Positions 13,168-20,358 of a stretch of 24,235 nt of DNA are shown piece after piece. The DNA comes from a virus. The stretch is taken from positions 1 through 24,235 of the IMG/VR virus record IMGVR_UViG_3300025009_000364; one strand, given 5' to 3'. Below the pieces are notes generated by a model. That model was not told where the DNA came from. It did not search any database and saw nothing but the letters and a program-made list of their open reading frames with translations. Position 1 is the stretch's first letter. Every line of letters begins with the position of its first letter. The position numbers and the translations under genes were made by a program.

Positions 13168-13506
13168 ATGAGCAGTAATTCTTATATAGTAGGAATTGGA
13201 AAGTTTAGTAAAGATATTAACGAATGTATGCCATATCCTGCTGATGGTTATGATAATGTTATTGATAATATGTTAGTAATTGTGGAATTTTTTCATTGTA
13301 GTGGTACAGATGAAAGTAAAGTATTAGCCAAGATTTTAGGAATTACTGATTTTTGGGATTTTTCTCAACACTGTATTAGTGAAAATAAAGTAAATTTATC
13401 TGATTTACTAAATTTTTTACAAGATATAGATAATATTGATGAATATGGTAAATTCAAAAGATTATTAAATAAAGGTTTTATATTTTTCTTTGTGCCAAAT
13501 GGATAA
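13168..13506 (+). CDS. Hypothetical protein, 112 aa
   Basis: The ATG has AGGAG eight bases upstream. The sequence begins MSSNSYIVGIGKFSKDINEC and continues YPADGYDNVIDNMLVIVEFF, suggesting an alpha/beta fold. The C-terminus is helical and ends in a hydrophobic GFIFFFVPNG. I do not recognise the family. It stands between the YcgL-type nucleotidyltransferase and the NAD-related pair. Confidence 0.62.
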   Translation: MSSNSYIVGIGKFSKDINECMPYPADGYDNVIDNMLVIVEFFHCSGTDESKVLAKILGITDFWDFSQHCISENKVNLSDLLNFLQDIDNIDEYGKFKRLLNKGFIFFFVPNG

Positions 13507-13515
13507 AAAAGGATT

Positions 13516-13677
13516 ATGAGATATAAAATATATCTAAAAAACAAGGAACTTGGTAAAACTAATAATAAGACAAAAGCAATGAAAATTTATTTTAAGGAAT
13601 TAATAAACTTAATAAAAAAGCAAAAATATTCATTATATGTATATGATTCTAAGAAAAAAGAAAAAATTTTTAAATAA
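13516..13677 (+). CDS. Small basic protein, 53 aa
   Basis: ATG 13516 to TAA 13675-13677 encodes a lysine-rich peptide (MRYKIYLKNKELGKTNNKTK, then YFKELINLIKKQKYSLYVYD). It looks like a complete small fold: strand, helix, strand. The ribosome binding site AAGG lies very close to the ATG. It fits exactly in the gap before the next gene, 16 bases from its start. A role in nucleic-acid binding is possible from charge alone. Confidence 0.5.
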   Translation: MRYKIYLKNKELGKTNNKTKAMKIYFKELINLIKKQKYSLYVYDSKKKEKIFK

Positions 13678-13693
13678 TTAAAAAAGGGATATT

Positions 13694-14554
13694 ATGTTAA
13701 TAGCTAATACAGAGTGGCACAGAAATGAGTTAGAACCAATAAATTATGAAGTTATTAATTTTTCTGATTCACAAAAACAAATTATTCTTGGAAAAGATTG
13801 TTACATCTCTAAGTGTGTAAAAATTACAACAAGGATGTCTTGGGATGATTTACAATTAATTATACTAGCAGTTAAGGCATTAAAAAGGCAAGGTGTTGTA
13901 AATATTTATTTGGAGGTTTCCTACTTTCTCGGAGCCAGATCGGACAGATTATTTGAGAAAGGTTCTACACATTATCTAAAAGATATTATATGTCCTATTA
14001 TAAATTCATTAAATTTTAAATCAGTTTCAGTTTTAGACTCTCATTCTAATGTATTAGAAGCTTGCTTAAATAATTTTGAAGAAATGCCTATTAAATCTTT
14101 TTACGATTGGTTTATTGAAGAATATTTACCTACTACAAAAGATAAACAAGAAACTTGGATAGTTTCTCCTGATTATGATGCTATTAAAAGAGTAGCCTCT
14201 TTTGCCAAAGATTATAATTTTGAAAAAGTTCTAAATTGTTCTAAAGTCATAGAAATACAAACTGGTAAAATATTGGATACTCATGTGCCTATAACAGATT
14301 TTGGTGAGCATGACTGTATTATAATTGATGATATAGCAGACGGAGCGAAAACATTTATTGAATTAGCTAAATTATTAAGAGATAGAAATGTTGGAAAAGT
14401 TGTACTTGTTGTTACACACGGAATTTTTAGTAAAGGGTTAGATGAAGTTTTTAAATGGATAGATAAAGTTTATACAACAAATTCAGTAACAGATTTTAAT
14501 TTTTTATCCACAGAAAAAGGATTTTCTTCTTTTTTTCAATATAAAGTAATTTAA
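13694..14554 (+). CDS. PRPP-synthetase-like enzyme (possible NARP1 ADPR-PP synthetase)
   Basis: The 286-residue product has the ribose-phosphate pyrophosphokinase (Prs) layout: the ATP-binding region VSYFLGARSDRLFEKGST, which parallels the family's R-x-D-R segment, then SVLDSHSN, and the phosphoribosyl-binding loop CIIIDDIADGAKTFIELA (about 209-226, key D212, D213, G217, T220). Classical Prs makes PRPP from ribose 5-phosphate and ATP. In phages a Prs-like gene next to a NAMPT-like gene may instead belong to NARP1, where it pyrophosphorylates ADP-ribose. The sequence alone does not let me choose. AAAAGGGA precedes the ATG. The NAMPT-like gene follows after 21 bases, so they form one unit. Confidence 0.83.
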   Translation: MLIANTEWHRNELEPINYEVINFSDSQKQIILGKDCYISKCVKITTRMSWDDLQLIILAVKALKRQGVVNIYLEVSYFLGARSDRLFEKGSTHYLKDIICPIINSLNFKSVSVLDSHSNVLEACLNNFEEMPIKSFYDWFIEEYLPTTKDKQETWIVSPDYDAIKRVASFAKDYNFEKVLNCSKVIEIQTGKILDTHVPITDFGEHDCIIIDDIADGAKTFIELAKLLRDRNVGKVVLVVTHGIFSKGLDEVFKWIDKVYTTNSVTDFNFLSTEKGFSSFFQYKVI

Positions 14555-14575
14555 ATTAAGAAAGAAATATAAAAT

Positions 14576-15199
14576 ATGAACAATATAGCTCATTTATGTG
14601 ACGCATATAAGTTTTCTCACCCACCACAATACCCAGAAGGTATTACTAAAGTTTATTCTAATTGGACTATACGTGGTAGTTATATACCAGATTTAAAACA
14701 TTATGTTTTTTATGGTCTGCAATATTTTATAAAAGAATATTTAATTAATAGATGGAATAAAGAATTTTTTAATGTTCCAAAAGATATAGTAATACCTAAA
14801 TTAAAAAGAAGATTGAAAAATGCTTTAGATATTATTGATGTAACTCATTACGAAAAATTGCATGATTTAGGTTATTTGCCTATAGAAATTAAAGCATTAC
14901 CAGAAGGAAGTAGGGTTTCATTAAGAGTTCCTTGTTTGACTATAGTAAATACTTTACCTGAATTTTATTGGGTAACTAATATGTTAGAAACATTGTTGTC
15001 TACTACATTGTGGGGGGCTATTAATAGTGCAACAATAAGTGATTTATATACACAAATTAAGAATAAATATTTAAAATTAACTTGTGATGATGCTTCATTG
15101 AAAGATTTTTTACAACACGATTTTTCTTATAGGGGCATGTTTTGCAATGAAGCTGCTTTATTAAATGAAGTAAGAGAAAGATTATTACAAAATGGATAA
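14576..15199 (+). pseudogene. Truncated NAMPT-like gene (N-terminal 207 aa only)
   Basis: Residues 1-196 align in order with the N-terminal half of nicotinamide phosphoribosyltransferase: CDAYKFSHPPQYPEGITKVY, VFYGLQYFIKEYL, LGYLPIEIKALPEGSRVSLR, FYWVTNMLETLL and HDFSYRGMFCNEAA. Family members are about 450-490 residues; after EAALL the sequence turns into NEVRERLLQNG and stops at TAA. The second half, which carries the phosphoribosyl- and pyrophosphate-binding residues, is missing, and neither other frames nor the next ORF contain it. Several further stops follow, so stop readthrough would not rescue it. The enzyme should be inactive unless a C-terminal part is encoded elsewhere. Its natural partner is the Prs-like gene just upstream. 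Confidence 0.82.
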
Positions 15200-15237
15200 A
15201 AATGAGGCTATAATTATATATAAATAAGGAGACATTT

Positions 15238-15711
15238 CTGGAAAATGAATCAATACTTAAAAAAGATATAAAAACTAATATAATTAATGTTATTCACAAA
15301 GATTTAGGAATTTGTATAGGTTTAAGGATAAACCCTTTATATAATTTTACTTTATATGGATTTACTTTTATAATACATAATAAATTTAGTATTAGTTTAT
15401 TTTATAATAAAAATAATGAATTAATAACAAAAATAAAAGAAGAGGAGAAATTTAAAGTAATCAGTGAAGTAACATCGGGTTGTTATATTGATTTTACTGA
15501 AATTAAAATAAGTGTTGCAAATTTAATTGAATTTTATAATTTAATTGCAAGTTTAACTTTTTATACTAAAATTGACAAAGAATTAAAAGATAAAAAAAAC
15601 ATTGAATTGTTTAATGCAAACTTAATTAAGTATAACGCAGCAATAAATGTATTTAAAGAAAAAAATTCATATTTTATTTTTGATATAACTAAAGAAAAGG
15701 AAATAATATAA
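15238..15711 (+). CDS. Hypothetical protein, about 157 aa, apparent CTG start
   Basis: The frame is open from CTG 15238 to TAA 15709-15711 and directly abuts the ATG of the sliding clamp. AAGGAG (15226-15231) stands six bases before CTG, ideal spacing, and the frame has no ATG, GTG or TTG near its beginning. The alternative is ATG 15245 in another frame, joined by one additional A in the A6 run at about 15259-15264 (giving MNQYLKKDIKTNI); that ATG would be 13 bases from the ribosome binding site. The protein reads LGICIGLRINPLYNFTLYGF, then CYIDFTEIKISVANLIEFYN, an alpha/beta pattern of unknown family. At 157 codons without a stop in such AT-rich DNA it is almost certainly coding. Confidence 0.65.
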   Translation: MENESILKKDIKTNIINVIHKDLGICIGLRINPLYNFTLYGFTFIIHNKFSISLFYNKNNELITKIKEEEKFKVISEVTSGCYIDFTEIKISVANLIEFYNLIASLTFYTKIDKELKDKKNIELFNANLIKYNAAINVFKEKNSYFIFDITKEKEII

Positions 15712-16803
15712 ATGATTTTAAAAACTGTGGAACTAAAAAAAATATTAAAATACACAAAAATGTGCCTTTCTTCAAATTCTTTAATTCCCATATTATCCCA
15801 TATTTGTTTTAAGGATAATAAAGTTCTTGTTTTTAATGGAATAGAATCAATGGTTATTGATTATGAAACAGGGCTTAATTGTGCCATTCCTGGTAAATTA
15901 TTGTGTGATTTTATTGAAGATGTATACAGTGATACAATTGATATTATTCAGATGGAGGGTAAGGTAAAAGTTAAAATAGGTAAGGCTACAGCGTATTTAG
16001 AGATGATTCCTATTGATAAATTTATTTATACCCAACCAGAAACAAGACCTGAAATACAAATAAGTATAAACAATGATTTTATTGTTGGAATGAAAAAATG
16101 TCTGATTTCTGCTAGTTTGGATAATACAAAAATTAATCAATACGGTATAACATTTAATAATAATTGTTTATATTCAACTGATGGTAACAGAATAGCTAAA
16201 TATAAGCTACAAGAAGAGGTTACATCGGATGAAAATTTTAAAATTATGCTTCCTAGAGGATTTTGTGAAATATTTAATAAAACAATTAGTGACTCAGCAT
16301 GCACTATGTCATTTTCTGATAAGTATATATCTACTAAATTTCAAATAAATTTGGGGGAAGAAGTTACTGATGCTGAGACTGTTACAAAATTTAAGAATAT
16401 AAAATTATATACTGAATTATTTGCTGATGTGAAATTTTTAAATTATGAACAATTTACTGATATATCTATTGATAATACAGATTGTTATTTAAGTAATGAT
16501 TTTAAAAATCCTGTTAATAATTGTAATTTGTTTTTGAATGGATTGTCAGAAAAATTTGTTGAATTTAATATAACTGATAATATTGAAATTAAAGCTGTGG
16601 GAAAATTAGGAAATTATGAAGATATTTTAGATACAAAAGTTCTTGTGACTATGGGTGCATTTAAAGTTGATGTAGAATTATTAAAACAATTATTAAATAA
16701 CGTAACATTTATAAAATTCATAAAAGAAACAAATAGAGTTGTTATAGTAGGAAAAGAAGGAAATTATTTGCACTTATTGGGGTCTTTTTATATAAAAGAC
16801 TAA
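15712..16803 (+). CDS. Sliding clamp, DnaN (beta clamp)-like
   Basis: It is a ring-shaped processivity factor that holds the polymerase on DNA. The 363 residues fit three clamp domains, as in bacterial DnaN. The best marker is GITFNNNCLYSTDGNRIAKY in the second domain, matching the G..F......ATD..RLA signature of DnaN. The N-terminus (VELKKILKYTKMCLSSNSLI then PILSHICFKDN) also fits, with a diverged rest as usual in phages. The ATG follows the stop of the previous gene directly. It works with the clamp loader at 20359 and the polymerase at 17535. Confidence 0.8.
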   Translation: MILKTVELKKILKYTKMCLSSNSLIPILSHICFKDNKVLVFNGIESMVIDYETGLNCAIPGKLLCDFIEDVYSDTIDIIQMEGKVKVKIGKATAYLEMIPIDKFIYTQPETRPEIQISINNDFIVGMKKCLISASLDNTKINQYGITFNNNCLYSTDGNRIAKYKLQEEVTSDENFKIMLPRGFCEIFNKTISDSACTMSFSDKYISTKFQINLGEEVTDAETVTKFKNIKLYTELFADVKFLNYEQFTDISIDNTDCYLSNDFKNPVNNCNLFLNGLSEKFVEFNITDNIEIKAVGKLGNYEDILDTKVLVTMGAFKVDVELLKQLLNNVTFIKFIKETNRVVIVGKEGNYLHLLGSFYIKD

Positions 16804-16838
16804 CAATCTTAAAATAAATTTATTAATAAGGGGGTATT

Positions 16839-17024
16839 ATGGAATTAACAAAAAATTTTATAATTATTATAATAGCTCTAGCAATTACTATTGGAATTAA
16901 TATTTGTGTTGCTATTTATGGATGGGGACTATCACCAAAAAGTTGGTTTTGGATTATAGTAATGCCCATAATTGGTGGAATTATTGTACAAATGATGGTA
17001 AAACTTAATGGAAATACAAAATAA
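16839..17024 (+). CDS. Small membrane protein with two transmembrane segments, 61 aa
   Basis: AAGGGGG stands about six bases before the ATG. Residues about 7-29 (FIIIIIALAITIGINICVAI) and about 36-54 (FWIIVMPIIGGIIVQMMV) are hydrophobic helices joined by a short YGWGLSPKSW loop, giving a hairpin in the inner membrane. Size and shape would fit a holin-like or superinfection-related protein, but its position in the replication module gives no support for lysis function. No motif recognised. Confidence 0.65.
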   Translation: MELTKNFIIIIIALAITIGINICVAIYGWGLSPKSWFWIIVMPIIGGIIVQMMVKLNGNTK

Positions 17025-17028
17025 TTTT

Positions 17029-17090
17029 GGTTGTAAGTTGTTATACAGTTAAAGTTTGGAACTTAAATTATGGGATCTTCACTTACAGCC
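17029..17090 (+). ncRNA. Candidate structured RNA with two nested stems
   Basis: GGTTGTAAGT (17029-17038) pairs over ten positions with ACTTACAGCC (17081-17090), with one G-T pair. Inside it AGTTAAAGTT (17047-17056) and AACTTAAATT (17060-17069) form a second stem around loop TGG, with one A-A mismatch and one G-T pair. The remaining linkers are TGTTATAC and ATGGGATCTTC. It lies between two genes with no ORF and no T-run, so it is not a standard terminator. It is not a tRNA: no T-loop or acceptor pattern. Confidence 0.45.
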
Positions 17091-17111
17091 TAATATTTCA
17101 GAAAGGATAAC

Positions 17112-17162
17112 GTGGAAGAAAAAATTAAGGAATTGATTGAAAAATATCAAGGAGTATTTTGA
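17112..17162 (+). CDS. 16-codon ORF, possible gene stub or coupling leader
   Basis: AAAGGA precedes GTG 17112, which encodes MEEKIKELIEKYQGVF and stops at TGA (17160-17162), overlapping the ATG of the next gene. The sequence looks like the first helix of a longer coiled-coil protein. Its AAGGAG near the end serves as the ribosome binding site of the following gene. It may be a stub or a translational-coupling leader. Confidence 0.35.
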   Translation: MEEKIKELIEKYQGVF

Positions 17163-17305
17163 TGAAAAAAATAAGAGTTATTAAAAAGAATAAGTGGGGG
17201 GAATTAAAGTTTTTATACATTTTAATAGATAGTTTTATCATATTTTTTGCCATTATAGGAATTGTAAGCATCATAGTAACCACATTAAAAGATATATTAA
17301 AATGA
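17162..17305 (+). CDS. Small single-pass membrane protein, 47 aa
   Basis: ATG 17162 overlaps the preceding TGA (TGATG) and has AAGGAG seven bases upstream. The N-terminus is strongly basic (MKKIRVIKKNKWGELK), followed by one long hydrophobic helix at about residues 17-40 (FLYILIDSFIIFFAIIGIVS and on) and a short charged tail. By the positive-inside rule the N-terminus faces the cytoplasm. Function unknown. Confidence 0.6.
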   Translation: MKKIRVIKKNKWGELKFLYILIDSFIIFFAIIGIVSIIVTTLKDILK

Positions 17306-17372
17306 AAATTATCAGAGGATAATAATGAAGGCTATATATAAATACTAGCTGAGATTTGGAAAGAATCAAAAT

Positions 17373-17534
17373 ATGGCAACTAAAAAAGAAATTATGGATA
17401 TTATTGTATTTTTAAGAGTTAATAATAATACTATTCCAGATGACGTTATTGATTTTATTAAAATTGTATTATTTGAAAAAATAGATTTAATAATGGAAAG
17501 CAAGGAATTGATGATACAGAAAGGAATAAAATAA
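17373..17534 (+). CDS. Small hypothetical protein, 53 aa
   Basis: ATG 17373, with GGAAAG upstream, to TAA 17532-17534, encodes MATKKEIMDIIVFLRVNNNT, then IPDDVIDFIKIVLFEKIDLI. It is predicted helical and acidic in the middle. Its stop is followed immediately by the GTG of the polymerase gene, and GGAATAAAATAA offers the polymerase only a weak ribosome binding site, so the polymerase is probably translated by coupling to this gene. Just upstream, ATG 17324 opens a frame of only seven codons (MKAIYKY), which I do not list. Confidence 0.55.
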   Translation: MATKKEIMDIIVFLRVNNNTIPDDVIDFIKIVLFEKIDLIMESKELMIQKGIK

Positions 17535-20078
17535 GTGTCTTTCTTTTTTACAGAGGAGTCCAAAAAATCTGGAAATTTTGATACATTAAGCAAATTAGCT
17601 CTTAAGCATGAATGCCTGGTGTGTCCTTTGACTAAAATAGAACAAAAACACCCTAATATGCTTCCATCTGGTTCTGTTTCCCCTAAAGTTTATATACTTG
17701 GTGAATCTCCTAGTTATGAAGATAATATTAAAAATAAACAATTTAGTGATAAGGGTGGAACTTTATTAAGGAATGAATTATATATTGCTTTTGGGGAATA
17801 TTATGAAAAAACAATAAGATTTAATAATTCTGTAAAATGTTTTGCAGGAAATTCTGCACTAAATGAATTAGAACTAAATTGTTGCAAAAATAGTTTAATA
17901 AAAGACATTGAAGAAACAAAACCAAAAATAATTGTAGGAACAGGCAATATTCCATTAAAACAGGTAGTGGGTATAACTGGAATTACTTTAAATAGGGGAA
18001 GAAAATTTCCAGTTAAATTTGGGAATCATGTTTGTTGGTATTTTCCTATATTACACCCTTCTTACGTTTTAAAAAAACAAAGCAAATGGGGGAATGAAAC
18101 GGAATATGACAAAGTATTTAGACAAGATATACAAAATGTTAAAAATTTCTTAGAAGATAAAAATTATTATGAGCCAATATACATAGAAAAAGGATATAAT
18201 GATGGTATTTTTACTAGAATTTATAATGAGTTTAATATTCAAGATTTAAAAGATATATTATATGATTTTTCTAAAGTGCCATTAATTGCTATTGATATAG
18301 AGACAACTGCACTCAAACCTTATAATGGAGGTAAATTGCTTAGTGTGGCTATTAGTAATTATGATACTACACTTGCTTTTAATCTGAATGAATTAACAAT
18401 ACCATTACTTAAAGATTTTTTATATAATTCTGGTGTAAAGGCGGTTCACAATCTCAAATTTGAATTGGAGTGGTTTGCGTATTACTTTGGTGATGACATT
18501 GTTTATAACACTGATTGGGAAGATACTTATGCTATGGCTTATGTCTTAGATGAGCGTAAGGGAGGGTTATCATTAGACTATCAGTGTTTGCTTAATTTTG
18601 GTTTTAATTTAAAACCCTTATCTAATTTAGACAGAGCTAAGTTAGAGCAAGAAAAGATGAAAGATGTTTTATTATATAATGGATTGGATGCTAAATATAC
18701 ATTTTTATTGCATGAGGTATTAGTAAAACAATTAGATAAGAAACTAAAGAATGTTTATGATGAATTAGTTAATACTGGAAAAATGTTAGCCCTTGTACAG
18801 AAAAAAGGATTATTGTATTCTTCAAGTAAAATGCAAGAATTTGATGCAGATTTGACTAATCAAATTAATGTTATCACACAAAAAATAAAATCAAGGGAAG
18901 AAGTAATTAAATATGAGAGAGCATTTGGAAAAATTAATATTAATTCTATTCCACATATAAGAAAACTATTAACAGATATTTTACAATTAAAATTAGATAA
19001 GAAAACTTATTCATATAAAGAAAAGGAAGATGTATTAGAAGATTCCCATGAAGATAAATATAGCACAGATAAATCTGTTTTGGCTGATTTTGCTGATAAA
19101 GGAGATGAATTTTGTAAATTAATGCTGGAGTACAGAGAATTAAACACTCTAATGATTAAATATGTAAAACCTATACCTAAACTAATTGATAGCGATGGGT
19201 TACTAAGAACACAATTTAATCATTGTTTTACAAGTACAGGTCGTTTGAGTTCATCAGATATAAATTTGCAAAATTTACCGAAAAAGAAAAATAAACATAT
19301 AAGAAATATCATTATTGCCCCCAAAGGATATAAATTTGTTGCTGTAGACCTAGCACAAGCAGAATATAGAGTTATAGCTATGGCATCAAAAGATAAAAAA
19401 ATGTGTGATGCCATCATAAAAGGATATGATCCACACAAAGAATGGGCATTAGAATTAACTAAATTATATCCCAAATATGCAGGTGTTAAAAATGTTAAAG
19501 AACTGGCGGAAGATAAAGTTAAATTAAAAAAAGTTAGGGATGAGATTAAAAATCTAGTTGTATTTCCTGTTATTTATGGTGCGTCTTTTAAAGCCATAGC
19601 TAGATATTTAAATGTACCATTGGAAATAGCAGAAGAGTTATATAACAGATTTTTTGAATTACATGACGGAATTAAAGAGCACCAAAATAAAATAATAAAA
19701 ATTTATAATAAGTATGGTTATGTAGAAAATTTATTTGGAAGAAAAAGAAGAGCACCTGTAAGCAAAAATGAATTATTTAATACGGGTGCACAAGCGGACG
19801 CATCAGATATAGTTGTTAGAGCCATGAATAGATTATCTAAATATGCAGTAAAAATAAATCAACAAAGATTTCAACCTATTTTAAATATACATGATGATAT
19901 TTCATTTTATTTACCAGAAGACAGTTTAAAAGAAGACATTGAAATAATAACAAGAGAAATATGTAATCCATGTTTTGATTTTATTAATGTTCCTTTAGGA
20001 GTTGAAGTAGCTATAGGGGATTCTTGGGGGGATTTGGTTAAGTATAAAGATTATGATACTACTAATTTTACGTATTAG
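17535..20078 (+). CDS. Fused uracil-DNA glycosylase / 3'-5' exonuclease / family A DNA polymerase
   Basis: Replicative polymerase of 847 aa. Residues about 1-215 are a family 4-like uracil-DNA glycosylase: likely Fe-S cysteines C27, C30 (ECLVCPL), C102 and C116/C117; YILGESPSYEDN (56-64), FSDKGGTLLRNEL, and LHPSYV as the final motif. A proofreading exonuclease follows with DIETT (D254, E256), HNLKFELEW and the late YNGLDAKYT. The polymerase domain has STGRLSSSDINLQNLPKK, motif A VDLAQAEYR (D605, E610), motif B R668-K672-F677-Y681-G682 in RDEIKNLVVFPVIYG, and motif C HDD (786-788) where most family A enzymes have HDE. Motif A also departs from the common DLSQIELR. It partners the clamp at 15712. 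The GTG start directly follows a stop. Confidence 0.92.
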   Translation: MSFFFTEESKKSGNFDTLSKLALKHECLVCPLTKIEQKHPNMLPSGSVSPKVYILGESPSYEDNIKNKQFSDKGGTLLRNELYIAFGEYYEKTIRFNNSVKCFAGNSALNELELNCCKNSLIKDIEETKPKIIVGTGNIPLKQVVGITGITLNRGRKFPVKFGNHVCWYFPILHPSYVLKKQSKWGNETEYDKVFRQDIQNVKNFLEDKNYYEPIYIEKGYNDGIFTRIYNEFNIQDLKDILYDFSKVPLIAIDIETTALKPYNGGKLLSVAISNYDTTLAFNLNELTIPLLKDFLYNSGVKAVHNLKFELEWFAYYFGDDIVYNTDWEDTYAMAYVLDERKGGLSLDYQCLLNFGFNLKPLSNLDRAKLEQEKMKDVLLYNGLDAKYTFLLHEVLVKQLDKKLKNVYDELVNTGKMLALVQKKGLLYSSSKMQEFDADLTNQINVITQKIKSREEVIKYERAFGKININSIPHIRKLLTDILQLKLDKKTYSYKEKEDVLEDSHEDKYSTDKSVLADFADKGDEFCKLMLEYRELNTLMIKYVKPIPKLIDSDGLLRTQFNHCFTSTGRLSSSDINLQNLPKKKNKHIRNIIIAPKGYKFVAVDLAQAEYRVIAMASKDKKMCDAIIKGYDPHKEWALELTKLYPKYAGVKNVKELAEDKVKLKKVRDEIKNLVVFPVIYGASFKAIARYLNVPLEIAEELYNRFFELHDGIKEHQNKIIKIYNKYGYVENLFGRKRRAPVSKNELFNTGAQADASDIVVRAMNRLSKYAVKINQQRFQPILNIHDDISFYLPEDSLKEDIEIITREICNPCFDFINVPLGVEVAIGDSWGDLVKYKDYDTTNFTY

Positions 20079-20089
20079 ATTATTAAATT

Positions 20090-20266
20090 ATGAAAAATAA
20101 AAAATATATTACATTAAATGGAATTGAATGGGAAGTAGGAAAATTTAAAAAAGCTAATAAAGAGCAATTAAAAGGTGCTAAAAAAATAAAAGTAAAAAAA
20201 TTAGAAGGTGTAACAAAAATAGATTCTTCTTTAAGCAAAAAATATTTTAAAAACTGGCTTAGATGA
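20090..20266 (+). CDS. Small lysine-rich protein, 58 aa
   Basis: ATG 20090 lies 11 bases after the polymerase stop. The product reads MKNKKYITLNGIEWEVGKFK, then KKIKVKKLEGVTKIDSSLSK: two or three beta strands and a very basic middle. No Shine-Dalgarno sequence is obvious, so it would rely on reinitiation after the polymerase. The gene ends 30 bases before the promoter at 20297. Function unknown. Confidence 0.5.
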   Translation: MKNKKYITLNGIEWEVGKFKKANKEQLKGAKKIKVKKLEGVTKIDSSLSKKYFKNWLR

Positions 20267-20296
20267 AAAAATTAATAATAATTTAAAGATTTTGGC

Positions 20297-20324
20297 TTGA
20301 CAAATTCAACTTTCAAGATATAAT
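20297..20324 (+). promoter_or_regulatory. Perfect sigma-70 promoter TTGACA-16-TATAAT
   Basis: TTGACA (20297-20302) and TATAAT (20319-20324), spacer 16. The flank ATAATTTAAAGATTTT then cTTGACAAATT repeats that of the promoter at 8162. It would drive the clamp loader gene, whose ATG is 34 bases after the -10 box. Confidence 0.85.
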
Positions 20325-20358
20325 TCATTATCAAGTTTTAATAAGAAAGGTTACTTTG

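Noticed and set aside
15197-15222. Stop-codon reassignment as the reason for the short NAMPT-like gene
   Set aside because: TAA, TAG and TGA all end good genes in the window, and several stops follow in the same frame right after 15199, so recoding one stop would not restore the protein.
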